64,000 nucleotides of DNA, from assembly GCA_016808115.1 (NCBI GenBank), contig JAEQBH010006404.1, forward strand, positions 124,001-188,000, given 5' to 3'. The DNA comes from Tetrastigma voinierianum. Taxonomy: Eukaryota > Streptophyta > Magnoliopsida > Vitales > Vitaceae. This document shows, in pieces, positions 49,601 to 57,140 of the stretch (position 1 is its first letter; the number at the start of each line of letters is the position of its first letter). Both the position numbers and the translations under genes were made by a program. Below the pieces are notes generated by a model, which saw only the letters and a program-made list of their open reading frames with translations, made no database searches and had not been told where the DNA came from.

Positions 49601-52600
49601 ACTGGTGGTTCTGAGATAGATGAGCTAATTCAAGCACTAGATGACATATTGTTACAGTACATTTCTACCCTGCAAGAGACCCTCAAATCATTAAGAGCTG
49701 TATGTGGAGTAGATGCTGGTGATGGTGGTGGTAAGGAAGAAGTGGAAATGGTATCAGACAGAAAAGAAGGGATGCATAATGCACGCAAAGTAGACTTGAT
49801 ATCAAATGAGGAAGAGTGGTCCATTGTCCGCATTGCAATCTCACAGTTGCAGATTGTTTAACAAGCAGATCTGCAGTCTTTGAAGCTTCCTTGAAGGCCA
49901 CTCTTGCTAGACTGAGCACAAGTTTGTCCTTTTCGGTGTTTGGTTCAAATTTGGACCAAAATCAGTCACATGTAGCCAGTGATGGGAATGGGGACTGGTC
50001 TATGGCCGGAAAGGCTGCGTTGGATGGCATCAAAGTGGCATTGATGTTCCAGAGAAGGCTCAGAGACTTTTTAACCTTTTAGATCAGGTGAATGCAACCA
50101 ATATTTGTGCATTTCCTTTTCCCTCTCTCTCTCTCTCTCTCTCTCGCATACACAATACGTATTTCTGAATATGACAGGAGAAACACCAAAGTACTAGAAG
50201 ATAAGACATTAGGTATTGTTGCATATGACAGTAAAAACACCAAGCCCTATTTGGAGTTGGACATAATCTTAATGGTTTTATCCTACAACCTGAACCTAGA
50301 AAAGAAAATTGAAAGAATGAACTGTCAAAAAATTGATCATAAGGAGTAGGTAGGGGCAAATTGGTCTTTGGGCATATTCTTTAGTATATATATATATACA
50401 TAAAGCATATTCTTCTATAGTATGCTTAGGTAGATTAAAAGTCATAATCTTAATGGTTTTTCCTACACTCTTAAATTCCAAGAAGAGAAAATGAAAGAAT
50501 AAACTACAAAAAAACATTGATCACATAGAGCTTGCTAATAGAAAAGAGGAATTGCTCTCTTGGGATATTTTTATGTTGGAGGGCATCAAAATCCATTTCA
50601 GGAGTATGCTTAGGTAGTTTAATTGTTAGTTTTGGAGTTACTTAGTCCATTCTGTTTGGCAAGAAAGTTACGCTTACCAAATATTCCAGTAGTATATGGT
50701 AAATAATACGGTATTCTTTCATGCTATATCTTATACTCATGTCACTGTGAAAGTGAGGGATTTTAGTCTTTTAATTCTTGTGTAGTTGTTGACTGTGGGT
50801 TAAAATTTGTCTTATTCAAGGTCTAAAATTAAAAGTAATTAAAGCGTTTGGTCTTTGGTTCAATCATCTCCTTATGGAGTTTTTGAGGATCCTACTTGAA
50901 CTGTGTGCAAGGCTTTTCATTTGAACGCATTATTTTTCAGTGCTCTTCTGTATTCTCCATTTCTCCTCCTTTTGTTCTTATCTTTTTTCTTCACGATATA
51001 TCATTTATTTATCAAAAATTTAAAGAAGTTCCATCAAGTCCTTTATGGAGTAGTTAAGGACATCTCTGGAGATGGCAAATTGTTCATTATTATATTTCAT
51101 TTTTAGGTGATTTTTTCCCTCTGTGTAGTCAGTGTTCTTCTCTGTGTCACCAGTGGTCCTCTATGTACATATACAGAGCATCTCCCTTGTTTCTTAGGCC
51201 ATTTTTATTTCATCTCTTTTCTTTACAAAATAAAAGAATATTCTAAAAAATAAAAAATAACACGTACACAAAAAAAATAATAAAGGAAAAGGAAATGGAA
51301 GCTCTAGGATCCTATCTTCATTCTGAAGGCCACCCGTTACTGATTTTTATCTGACCTAATGGCAAACACAAGTCCTTCACGATGTTGGGCTGATTTGTTG
51401 TGCAGTGAAGCTGACAAGAGAGCTTAAAAATATGATAAGACTATATAGTATGCATTCATGTTAAAATTAACAATGACCTGATGCAATTTAGTTGCTGTAA
51501 TCCGCTAATATCTGTTATTATGCTGTCAATTCTCATTTAGTCTATTTTTCTGGATTTAAGGTTTCTAATACCTCAGTAATGAAGTGTAGTTTCTCTTGGG
51601 ACTGAAGGGTAGTGGCTCAAGTGCCAAATTTTTTATATGGAAGATTCTATCATTATATCTTGGTTCAGGTGGCAATTAACTCACAGGAGAATAAAAGTCA
51701 AGGTCAAAACCAATCATATATAGCTCAAGTGGTAGAGCATTCACCGTTTCAAACAGATATAGGCATAAGGGTGGGTGTCCTGCCATAGTCCTAGTGTGGA
51801 CAGTTTATTATCTGAAACTAAAATGTGCATTCAAAAGAAAAAAAAAAGAAAAGTCACACAATGGAAATCAAAAGAATTTGAGCAGATTTCACTATAATTA
51901 CTGTTTCTAATTAACTAAATCTTATTTTGAAGAACTTGTTCATTCATCACATTATTTCTGTAGTACTACAAAATTTCTGTTGTTTGGTTTTTAGCTCATC
52001 AATGGCTGCCAGCCTTAACTTTCTCTCTCTCTCTCTCTCTATCTATCTATATCTCTTTATCTCCCCCTCTGTGCAGTCTAAAGACCCACGGTTTCATGCA
52101 CTTCCACTAGCATCTCAGAGGGTTGCAACATTTGCAGACACAGTGAATGAACTTTGTTTATGATGTTCTCTGCATCCAAGTAGGCAGCGCTTCAGTGATG
52201 TATCCTGTTTGCCAATCTGGTCTGCTGTGGAGGAACCAAGCGCTTTTTCCTCTTCCAAGCTTCAGTATACCCTCGTGGCCTATATGTGACTAGTGTTGTT
52301 GAGTATCTTCATTTTGGTTTCAACAGTTGGTTTTCACTTGCTGAGGGCATTTCTAGCAGTGATCCAAATACTGATGAAGCTCAGTTCTTATAACTGAATG
52401 GATGTTCATGTAACCCAATCCAACTGTCTCAAAATGATTAGGCCATGAACCATTCAATTTTTTTGTGCATTTGGTTTTCTAACAAAACAGACACCAGTCA
52501 AACCCCCTTTGTTGAAGCTATTATTAGGATAATAGCTTCAACCATTAATTTACCATATCTCACAATGTTTGGTGTAATTAATATATAAAACTACTCAATG

Positions 52601-53573
52601 GTTTTCTAATTCTGTTGGTTAGCACCAATGTATTCCTTAATAAATTATTTTGTAGAAAGATTTAAATAAATGATTTTAGGTGCATGGGTCTAGGAACATA
52701 AATTTTATAGAGGAAATGCAATTGATAGGGGTGTTTTATGGAATTTGAAACTCCATTGTGATTTGATGTATTTACATTAAACCTTAGGAGGTCTAAAGCA
52801 AAATCGACCTTAGTTTTCAATTATCCAGTGTTTCATAACCTACAAGCTTGAACCTAGAAAGTACTAAAGAAAGAAATTAGAGAGGAAAATAATGAGGGAA
52901 AGTGAAATTAAAGAAAATTTTGAGGAAAATAAAAAATAGGTTTAAACTTGATAAATTAATATTATATGCTTATTCAAACTCATTTAATTTGTTTTCTATT
53001 ATATGCTTATCTTCAAAAATATTAAAAATTATGTGAAGTGATTCATTTTGACTATATTTGATTTTTTGTTATATGTTCCATGGTGAAACCGAACATGAGA
53101 AAATTATTTTCTTGAGTATTTTTTTTCTTTCCTTAATACTTTCCAAAGCTCAAACGTGAAATTTTAATGGGGGTTTTTTCGAAGAGTTATTTATTTTTAA
53201 ATAAGTGAAAATATTGTGTACAACAACATGTCATAATGATGATGACGACGGATGATGATGATGATGATGATACTCCCTCCCGCCTCATTCAGAATGAAGG
53301 TTGCCGAGGTGCCACTGGTCTCTACATGGAGCAATCATGGGATCTAATACACAATGTGATCGTGGAGCCACGCTAGCCTATCAACCGACATCGAGCATCG
53401 AGGGATGTACTTCATGACAATGCCGATCCTCCCGTCTTTGCCATACCACTCTCGTCTTTCAAACTCCAAGAGACGGCCTTAAGGATTTTGTGTAATATCT
53501 CGATGGAGGAAATCAGCCCACCTTCCATCAAATTCCTACTTTGTTTGTAAGATCCGACGTAAGTTTAGAATAG
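20059..53573 (+). CDS. COG7: Conserved oligomeric Golgi complex subunit 7 (COG7), ten exons, frames disturbed by small indels
   Basis: COG7 belongs to lobe B of the COG tethering complex, which captures intra-Golgi retrograde vesicles and so maintains glycosylation enzymes in the Golgi. Exons recognised: 20059-20344, 41165-41248, 41358-41477, 41564-41661, 41781-42063, 43132-43276, 44241-44439, 49421-50087, 52077-about 52409 and 53300-53573. Nearly all junctions are GT/AG, and together they cover the plant COG7 protein from the N terminus (MIDLSAFSEEKFDAKKW) to the C-terminal CKIRR...SLE-stop. Exons 3 and 7 read cleanly. Exons 1, 2, 4, 5, 6, 8, 9 and 10 contain 1-2 base indels, and the exon 9 donor is damaged. 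Residue conservation between indels is very high, so either the assembly is unpolished or this is a young pseudogene. Introns 1 and 7 are swollen by transposons. Confidence 0.93.
21714..21837 (+). repeat. Copia-like LTR 5' fragment (left flank of L1-A)
   Basis: 'gagaatcatagaatattctc' through 'ttacactttattttccttta' matches the first ~115 bp of the LTR at 27991-28190. The match also covers 'ctgagg' just upstream on both sides. This is either a long target duplication made by L1-A or a second LTR copy. Confidence 0.7.
22453..23023 (-). pseudogene. L1-A ORF2 C-terminal region with zf-RVT domain
   Basis: 22724-23023 encodes GDSGGWCSGN-like, GVGLWKEIRKEWPQL and GNGRRISFWKDVWCGEEAL, the conserved segment after RT in plant L1s. 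22453-22695 continues with FKGSRNDAFSVKSMYKVLD, the start of the zinc-binding RVT domain. A frameshift near 22720 separates them. Downstream the zinc cysteines are not clear. Confidence 0.85.
23440..24600 (-). pseudogene. L1-A reverse transcriptase
   Basis: 24172-24582 encodes ELWEDGDKNTGYFHKMANAH, the segment just ahead of the RT domain. 23545-23973 encodes DAVLIANEAVDTIIRRKES, VCKLDIEKAYDHLSWEFLF, ERMGFGKRWVSWVKWCVSTA and SILVNGSP, the classic non-LTR RT palm. The catalytic DDTLL block is at about 23532-23551 in another frame (normally F-A-D-D-T). It should reverse-transcribe its own RNA at the nicked target. The frame is broken at several points. Confidence 0.88.
24695..25549 (-). pseudogene. 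L1-A AP-type endonuclease
   Basis: 25304-25549 begins with VDLVCLQETKIQEM, the E-T-K block of L1 endonucleases. 24987-25343 has GGFLWTFSGVYGP and WCLGGDFNEILSPSER (G-D-F-N catalytic block). 24695-25003 has SRLDRFLVSSDWE and LPRPISDHFPLLLD (S-D-H block). The key E, D, N, S, D and H are present, but in three frames. The enzyme nicks target DNA to prime reverse transcription. Confidence 0.9.
25690..27545 (-). pseudogene. L1-A ORF1 (DUF4283-type RNA-binding protein)
   Basis: 26964-27479 is open for 171 codons and ends in SFAKAVAG..., RAWSTWKVTRSLKVEELRRG and FGFESPNEARRILREGTGRL, matching the DUF4283 domain of plant L1 ORF1. Weaker fragments in other frames continue through 26870-26466 and 26026-25700 before the endonuclease. 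It probably binds element RNA. Broken by stops. Confidence 0.75.
27991..28190 (+). repeat. Copia-like LTR, 200 bp, TG...CA
   Basis: Starts TGAGAATCATAAAATATTCT and ends 'ttttattctatca'. Contains 'tatatataggtgtctctata' and 'aataag', like small Copia LTR promoters and polyadenylation signals. Its first ~110 bp are repeated on the other side of L1-A. No Copia coding region is attached, so it is a solo LTR. Confidence 0.65.
28321..28388. repeat. (CA)n-(TA)n compound microsatellite
   Basis: About six CA repeats followed by roughly 25 TA repeats. Confidence 0.98.
28399..28473 (+). repeat. TRIM-family solo LTR, 75 bp
   Basis: 'tgttaaatgcatgatattca' ... 'tggccatttaaca' begins TG and ends CA. It matches the terminal repeats of the TRIM at 46109-46412 ('gatattcatatta.accaaa.tcc.acaagct'). 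No clear target duplication. Confidence 0.65.
28474..29364. other. Intron sequence without recognisable features
   Basis: AT-rich, with a (TAA)n stretch at 28600-28619. No domain or repeat family recognised. Confidence 0.5.
29365..30284 (-). mobile_element. L1-B, 3' half (zf-RVT end), antisense
   Basis: 29740-29982 (minus) encodes FFIWEATWGKILTLDRLQRR, GMALANWFYLCMG and HYAKKRILWELLFSVLGTTW, the zf-RVT C-terminal domain of plant L1 ORF2. 29369-29704 adds FVVDVWKARNGIAFRD-like sequence and the 3' end ('ttatttatttttgataagtg'). It is cut at 30285-30289 by the gypsy element and resumes at 37697. Confidence 0.88.
30285..30289. repeat. Target duplication of gypsy-2, left (TATCC)
   Basis: TATCC here and TATCT at 37692-37696 flank the element at its LTR ends. 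Four of five bases match. Confidence 0.6.
30290..30720 (-). repeat. Gypsy-2 3' LTR
   Basis: + strand TGAGTAGGTAAGG...CTCCCATCA. Matches 37234-37691 with small indels. Confidence 0.85.
30839..32000 (-). pseudogene. Gypsy-2 integrase remnant
   Basis: 31464-31778 (minus) encodes MDFISGLPKSHGYDTISVVL and DRLSKYSHFI, the start of the integrase core with the first catalytic Asp region. 30839-31198 encodes DWVYLKLRPHKHQS and YHRPFQIEEKC, the C-terminal domain after the core, as in other gypsy elements. The middle of the core and the HHCC domain (31800-32000) are degraded. Confidence 0.85.
32138..33300 (-). pseudogene. Gypsy-2 reverse transcriptase and RNase H remnant
   Basis: RT: 32801-33040 (minus) encodes the usual N-A-x-T-F-Q block as NEASTFQEVMNNLFHPMLRR, then VLVFFDDILVYS with both catalytic aspartates at about 32943-32975. 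RNase H: 32138-32482 encodes YEREIMALALTVQHWRPYLL, SLGYLLHQRFTTPDQQ and VDALSY (A-D-A-L-S-R block). The T-D-Q/H aspartate is replaced (FTYQKSL). Frames shift between the blocks. Confidence 0.87.
33300..34285 (-). pseudogene. Gypsy-2 zinc knuckle, protease and linker remnant
   Basis: On the minus strand KRRRKGLCFKC-like sequence near 34190-34225 is the start of the gag zinc knuckle. Fragments of the protease (D-S-G-A-S-H-N-F-I region) lie near 33890-33960 in mixed frames. 33354-33542 is probably the protease-RT linker. Assignment rests on order and short motifs. Confidence 0.55.
34291..36240 (+). repeat. Probable solo LTR of a chromovirus inserted in gypsy-2 gag
   Basis: Begins TGTAAAACCCGAGAAAAATT, the form of plant chromovirus LTR starts. 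It carries a (TAA)n stretch at 34627-34669 and a 'gagagaggtgagat' leader-like block, and no coding remnants. It splits gypsy-2 gag between the capsid (right) and zinc knuckle (left). The right boundary is uncertain, and I could not find a convincing target duplication. Confidence 0.5.
36250..37153 (-). pseudogene. Gypsy-2 gag (capsid) remnant
   Basis: 36593-36889 (minus) encodes KKVKLPTFSSTDPQGWLTRA, then ETYIQVLNIPDHLRVPLAHI and CMEGVAEHWF, the conserved start of the gag capsid domain in one group of plant gypsy elements. 36923-37153 encodes an upstream Gln-rich segment. 36260-36500 holds the C-terminal part ahead of the solo-LTR insertion. Confidence 0.82.
37216..37233 (-). promoter_or_regulatory. 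Gypsy-2 primer binding site
   Basis: Minus strand TTGGTCTGACCTACTCTC immediately follows the 5' LTR end. It resembles TTGGTATCAGAGC-type sites only partly, so the tRNA used is uncertain. Confidence 0.45.
37234..37691 (-). repeat. Gypsy-2 5' LTR
   Basis: + strand TGATAGGTAAGG...CTTCTCTATCA, flanked by TATCT. Confidence 0.85.
37697..38455 (-). mobile_element. L1-B, 5'-truncated remainder (RT C-terminus and thumb), antisense
   Basis: 38236-38436 (minus) encodes MWFEALSGLRINLEKSELYP, the block after the RT catalytic site. 37835-38095 encodes KKPQLVKWETICMDKKNGGF, SLDKALLSKWCWRF and HDVIREKYGELEGG. The segment then joins across gypsy-2 to 30284. The start inside RT indicates a 5'-truncated L1 copy, common for LINEs. 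Confidence 0.87.
38456..41164. other. End of COG7 intron 1 without recognisable genes
   Basis: Ordinary AT-rich intron. A short T-rich 'tttttttgataagtaagggc' near 39367 resembles L1 3' ends but carries no coding sequence. Confidence 0.5.
41165..41248 (+). CDS. COG7: COG7 exon 2
   Basis: After 'cttatag' encodes AEGSSAESISALAKVDIV, then, in a shifted frame, QRMEA and TLQ before 'cag|gtagag'. Two bases are missing at 'gtcacag' (about 41214) and more near 41232. Confidence 0.9.
41358..41477 (+). CDS. COG7: COG7 exon 3
   Basis: A clean 40-codon exon: DAAGLTQLSSTVEDVFASGD, then LPKAAETLANMRHCLSAVGE. Flanked by 'aacag' and 'gtact'. No indel. Confidence 0.95.
41564..41661 (+). CDS. COG7: COG7 exon 4
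   Basis: VAEFA, then after a 2-base loss KQLEVLEDRLDSMVQP, then further slips before a readable SNCK-like end at 'tgcaag|gtcaca'. Confidence 0.9.
41781..42063 (+). CDS. COG7: COG7 exon 5
   Basis: VEVAQDLRGILIRIGRFKSL, EAHYTKVHLKPIRQLWEDFD and SEKNEVERLSSSNDF are clean. From about 41970 single-base changes in short homopolymers move the frame (ttcaatc, gccca, tttcc, ctttgg) before YDELLLYL and a frameshift-made TGA. The exon ends TG, joining G|TGT of exon 6. Confidence 0.92.
42064..43131 (+). other. COG7: COG7 intron 5
   Basis: AT-rich intron with an A19 run at 43071-43089. Nothing else seen. Confidence 0.7.
43132..43276 (+). CDS. COG7: COG7 exon 6
   Basis: CMIAFPDDYKTLVPKLLIDT and MASIGSNFVS, then a one-base loss at about 43225 creates TGA; NLATGDVVAETKALAK continues in the next frame to 'aaag|gttgc'. 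Confidence 0.92.
43277..44240 (+). other. COG7: COG7 intron 6
   Basis: AT-rich, GT...CAG. No feature recognised. Confidence 0.7.
44241..44439 (+). CDS. COG7: COG7 exon 7
   Basis: Clean exon: GILDILSGDMQKGIKIQTKH, LEALIELHNMTGTFARNVQH, LFSESDLPVLLDTLKAVYLP, then YEPFKQ and AG|gtaagc. No indel. Confidence 0.95.
44452..45790 (-). mobile_element. L1-C: 5'-truncated L1 fragment in COG7 intron 7, antisense
   Basis: 45269-45544 (minus) encodes SYGVGLWKDIRKEGIQLRQN and GCKVKLWEDVWCREAPL. 44701-44964 encodes zf-RVT-side sequence. The 3' end (T-rich 'ttttttttttattttttaat') lies only about 12 bp after the exon 7 donor. Stops and frameshifts throughout. Confidence 0.88.
46109..46412 (+). mobile_element. 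TRIM (miniature non-coding LTR element), 304 bp
   Basis: Two ~80 bp terminal repeats: 46109-46188 ('tgaaagacatggatattcat' ... 'gttggtcgtttaaca') and 46336-46412 ('tgttaaagacacgatattca' ... 'taatcgcttatca'). TGGTATCGTAGAGCC, a tRNA-Met PBS, directly follows the first, and a purine-rich 'gtgaaggagta' precedes the second. The ~147 bp interior codes for nothing. This is the TRIM/SMART architecture, moved by enzymes supplied in trans. Confidence 0.78.
46413..49420 (+). other. COG7: Remainder of COG7 intron 7
   Basis: Mostly plain AT-rich intron. 48665-48960 looks like a small transposon relic: C-rich ends ('cccgccccctcgccccg', 'ccaccccgccccattt') around an AT core with an A-run. No coding sequence. 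Confidence 0.5.
49421..50087 (+). CDS. COG7: COG7 exon 8 (long exon)
   Basis: Starts after 'tttaag' with R|YEQMEHVILSSEIAGVDLRG, shifts frame near 49495, then IELSETVRRMEESIPQVILF, DEAVERCISFTGGSEIDELI and KVDLISNEEEWSIV. It shifts again near 49830 to VADCLTSRSAVFEASLKATL and FSVFGSNLDQNQSHVASDGN, then slips near 50020. Ends 'gatcag|gtgaat'. The Asp/Gly/Glu-rich loop near 49720 is typically variable. Confidence 0.93.
50088..52076 (+). other. COG7: COG7 intron 8
   Basis: GT...CAG. Contains (CT)n at 50122-50144 and 52019-52041 and a SINE-like unit at 51712-51860. Confidence 0.75.
51712..51860 (+). mobile_element. SINE-like tRNA-derived element
   Basis: TAGCTCAAGTGGTAGAGC at 51720-51737 is a good polymerase III A-box as in tRNA D-arms. 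'ggtgggtgtcc' about 35 bp later is a weak B-box candidate. The unit ends in an A-rich tail with Gs at 51836-51853. There is no full cloverleaf, so not a tRNA gene. Boundaries approximate. Confidence 0.5.
52077..52409 (+). CDS. COG7: COG7 exon 9
   Basis: After 'gtgcag': SKDPRFHALPLASQRVATFA, DTVNEL, then VYDV one frame over. Further blocks (PLPSFS, later AEG.SSSDPNTDEAQF-like) alternate frames to TEWMF. The expected 'ttcaag|gtaacc' junction reads 'ttcatgtaacc', so the donor has lost or changed bases. Confidence 0.85.
53237..53271. repeat. (GAT)n microsatellite in COG7 intron 9
   Basis: Imperfect GAT/GAC repeats about 30 bp before exon 10. Confidence 0.9.
53300..53573 (+). CDS. COG7: COG7 exon 10 (C-terminus)
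   Basis: After 'aatgaag': VAE, then in shifted frames GAT.LYMEQ, ..MPI.PPVFA.., TPRDGLKDFV and finally VCKIRR, with 'agtttagaatag' giving SLE-stop (TAG 53571-53573). This is the most damaged exon, with numerous small losses between 53320 and 53460. Identified by block order and the distinctive C-terminus. Confidence 0.8.
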
Positions 53574-56199
53574 TACTTCTTTTTCTAGAGAATTTTTCCC
53601 TTTTGATAAACAGTTAATTTTCCTATTATACCATCCTTCTCAATAGATGGTAAAGTTTTTGATAAATATAATCTTTCTCGAAACGACCTGGGTGACAGTC
53701 AGCAAGTGGTAGGTATTCCAAAAGAAAATTAAGACATTTTATTTATTAACTCTAAATATATATTTTTCTCATTGTTTTATATTGTATTAATTTTATTTTA
53801 TTTTTTTCTACTTTTGATGATTTTTGAGGCAGCAATTGAATAATTCTCCTGCTTATTTCTCGTTGAGGAAAATTCAACTTACAAAGAGAGAAAGGGGGTT
53901 AGATTCTAGAAATTTTGGAAAGCACTTTTGTGGGGAGACTTAGTGTCTCTTTTGTTGCCGTTTATTTATTCAATCTTATGATCAAACCATACCTTAAAAT
54001 TCAAACAAATTCAAAGATGAGAGCTTAGGGGCATAAGAGATCCAGAACAAGACCATTATCTTTACTATCACCATCATCACCATCACAATCAAACTCTCCA
54101 AGAAATGAGCTAATACGTAATGGTAGAAGTTAAGGTTTATTTTGATTCGATTATCAGAAGCATGTCATGTGCCAGAGAAGGCATATGATGTGACCAAGGT
54201 GGATGAAAGGGTGAACAGGCGCAGAAGAAGAGGCTAACAATAAGGCAGCTAATGCAAAGAAGAATAGCAACAAGAAGGCCGTCCAAAAGCAAATACAACA
54301 TAATAGCAGCAATAACAACATCCAAATTCCAATGGTGTGATATTGTGGATAACAACTTACTTTAACACTACAAAAATGAGACTTCTACTACCCAAAACAT
54401 CAGTAGCCGAGAGGAGGATGGATGTGATTTTCCCTCCCAAGTTGGCATTATGTCCTTTACTTTTCAAATTTCTCTTTTGAACTCTCCCATCTTTACTCCA
54501 GAGGATATAATCCAAGGCATGTACTTGGAATCATTTCAGCTTCGGGAAATGATAGGTGAATCAAGGAGAGGATCACTGTTCCTTTTTGGTACAACACCGT
54601 GTATATATATAAATTATATGATAGATAGACATCATGGCACCATAAGTTTATTAATTTTGTTCTTTTTTTTTTGTTTCCTTTTTAACTATTGTAAAGCTTA
54701 GCTAGTTGTATTTTAAGTGTTGGTGCCAGGAGAACTTGACCCCCAAACAAGGTTGTATAAGAAGTCATGGTCTTGATAAATATGGAACTCTTCTGATATA
54801 GAAACTGCTGCAGAGCAGGCTAGTTATTTTTGTTTCTCATTTTCTTTCGCCTTCTTCTTGGTGGTTTTTGAGTTAGTACTGGGAGAGAGATGTTACTACT
54901 GACCAATTTAGGTTATTTCTATTTCATTTGTTCTTCTAAATCTATACCCTTCTCTTTTATCACTTTTATAATTCCAAATGGTTAGCTTTCCTGATTTCTT
55001 CAAAATCTACCATTTCAGTAAGTGTGATATGCTTTCATTCATGAGAAGATAAGGTTGGTTTGTTTAAATAATATCTGGTTGTAACTATCAAACTAAGTTT
55101 TTTAAAGAAGAAAAAATGAATGAGAACTTGAAAATTGGGATTTGATTTTAATTCAAATTTGAGATCTTTCTTTGTCTAGAAGTTGTGAGAGTTTTGAGAA
55201 ATGAGGAAGGAAAAAAAAATTGAATGGGAGTTTAAAATTGGGATTTTATTTGATTTCTAATTTGAGCCATTTCTTCCTCTAAAAGCTAGGAGAGTTTTGA
55301 GAAATGAGGAAGGAAGCAGTTTGTAATTGAGTTGAAGTCCTGTGAATGAGCAAATGAAGACTAAAAACATGGTTTTAGAAGATCAATTGAAAAACAATGA
55401 GGTCGCTTAGGGCTTGTTTGGATTTTGTAATTAAAAATAAAATTGAAAAATTAATAGATCAAAAATGAAACAAACCACAACACAATATAGTTGAGAGATA
55501 TCAAAATCTTTGTAAAGTGGGATTGAATTATACTAATAGTGTTTCTTTTTTCATATTCATGCTGGAAAAATAATCCTAGGGGTAGAGTCTATTCCAACAT
55601 TCCGAAAAGACCTAAGAAATTCTATTCAATGGGCCTGCACTGCATCCATGTTAAGTATGAAGATAATTCAATTTTGGACAGAGAATCAATCAACTCATTA
55701 ATAATATATCCTTTCCCTGTATAAAAATATGAGCAACTTAAATAGGACCTAGTAGCACGCTCATTATAGACATAACCTATAAGTTTAAGTAAGGAAAAAT
55801 CAAAGATAGAATTGCTAAACAATCTTAAGATAGCCATGAAAATCCACTCAACCACCTAGGCCTAACATTGAACAAAACAGAACATTCTAACTCACATACC
55901 TTCTGAAAGGAAAAATAATTAAAAGGTTGTGAAGTATGAGAAAACAAACCTGAAATGTTTGATGAAATTCTGTATGAAGGTAACAGCACTTCAGCAACTG
56001 CAAGCCTCAGAGACTCTCAGAGCTCAGTGTCGGGAACTGTCCACTGAGATAGTTTCTGATGCAACTCCTCAAACTGCATATTAAACGTCTTGAACCTTAG
56101 AAAAAAAAATGCACTTCACCAGTCATGTTTAAATATTTAAAAGAAGACTACATATTATTTAAAGAAGACTACATAAGAGAAGGATGCACTTCCCTGCAT
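53574..56199. other. Intergenic DNA downstream of COG7
   Basis: AT-rich. Two similar ~100 bp stretches at 55120-55225 and 55230-55330 ('tttgagaaatgaggaagga' with 'ttgggatttgattt') form a short tandem duplication. No gene recognised. The 53990-54360 stretch is less AT-rich but has no identifiable product. Confidence 0.5.
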
Positions 56200-56291
56200 T
56201 TTCTGGTCTTTTTGCTATCTTTACTGGTACAGTGCCCTGTACTAGTAACTGTACCACCAGTTCCAATGCCTGAAACCAGGGCATCAACTTT
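56200..56291 (-). pseudogene. Cysteine synthase (O-acetylserine thiol-lyase) single-exon fragment
   Basis: On the minus strand, after a 'tgttag' acceptor, KVDALVSGIGTGGTVTSTG is encoded, the PLP phosphate-binding G-T-G-G-T loop region of plant OAS-TL enzymes. The sequence then runs into unrelated residues and a TAG. No other OAS-TL exon is visible nearby, so this is a stranded exon or pseudogene piece. In an intact enzyme it helps bind the cofactor for cysteine synthesis. Confidence 0.75.
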
Positions 56292-56369
56292 CTAACATTC
56301 TAACATTTCAATTCAAAATTACTCCTAAATTTGGACTATTCACATGAAGACTGTCCATACATTCCTTGA

Positions 56370-57140
56370 TCCCTAAAATTTCTACCATTCTAACTCAATC
56401 TTCCCTTTTGTCGATAAAGCACCGCCAATTGCCACAATTGCAAGCTGCAATCCTGCGCATCTTTTAACAATATCAATGGAAATTTTCTTTAATTCTGAAG
56501 GATAGCAAGAACCCTGAAATGCCTTCTTACAGAAGAGTTCCCACGAACTTTCAGGGGGTAGAGGTTGAAGATTGTGAACATGATGAAATCAAGATTCTCT
56601 GACAGCACAACCTACTTCAACGTTTCTAGTTGTAATCACTACCCAGCTGCCTCTTCTGTTTTCGGGTAAAACGTATTTAATAAATCTCCAAAACTCTAAC
56701 CTCCAGACATCATAAAAAACAATGGCATACCTTTTATCCTCCAAATACTTCTTCAGTAAACCAATAAGAGATATCTCGTCCATTGCATCCATGCCCTCAG
56801 GAATTGGCTCCTTCATCGCTTCATAGAATTTCTTGATCATGTTCTGAAGTACCATTTCCATCTTGAATGACTGAAACACAGTGATCCAAGCACGGCAAAC
56901 AAAGTTTATCAATTCACCTTAGAGATTTCTGTCTTGCTAAGGCCGCCCATTCCCACAACCGAAATCACAGTTCGTTCTGCTGCTCCCTCTACCAGCCAGT
57001 TTATCAATTCACCCTTGGGAGATTCAATACCCACAATTTCGGACAAGATCTTCTATGGAATAAGCAGTCTCCCTTAGCTCTTAGACCCAAGTTTTAAGGC
57101 CATGGCTGATGGTGTCTCCTTTCACCGCCTTAGCAACTGT
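56370..57140 (-). pseudogene. CC-NBS-LRR (RPM1-like) resistance gene remnant
   Basis: Minus strand, in order: VAKAVKGDTI and ELRETAYSIEDLV (CC-domain EDVID-type block), IESPKGELINWLVEGAAERT, P-loop VVGMGGLSKTEISK (normally G-x-G-G-x-G-K-T-T), FVCRAWITVFQSFKMEMVLQ (RNBS-A), YAIVFYDVW (kinase-2, usually F-D-D-V-W), GSWVVITTRN (RNBS-B), LQPLPPESSWELFCKKAFQG, and CAGLQLAIVAIGG (GLPLA). Stops, an internal deletion between CC and NBS, and changed P-loop and kinase-2 residues mark it as a pseudogene. No LRR follows. Intact relatives are intracellular immune receptors. Confidence 0.85.

Noticed and set aside
51717..51760. Possible tRNA gene
   Set aside because: Only the A-box/D-arm portion is tRNA-like. 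No anticodon stem, T-arm or acceptor pairing can be drawn, so it is treated as SINE-like.
20059..53573. Calling COG7 a definite pseudogene
   Set aside because: The damage is nearly all 1-2 base indels with conserved residues between them, and similar indels affect the surrounding repeats, so sequence error is at least as likely.
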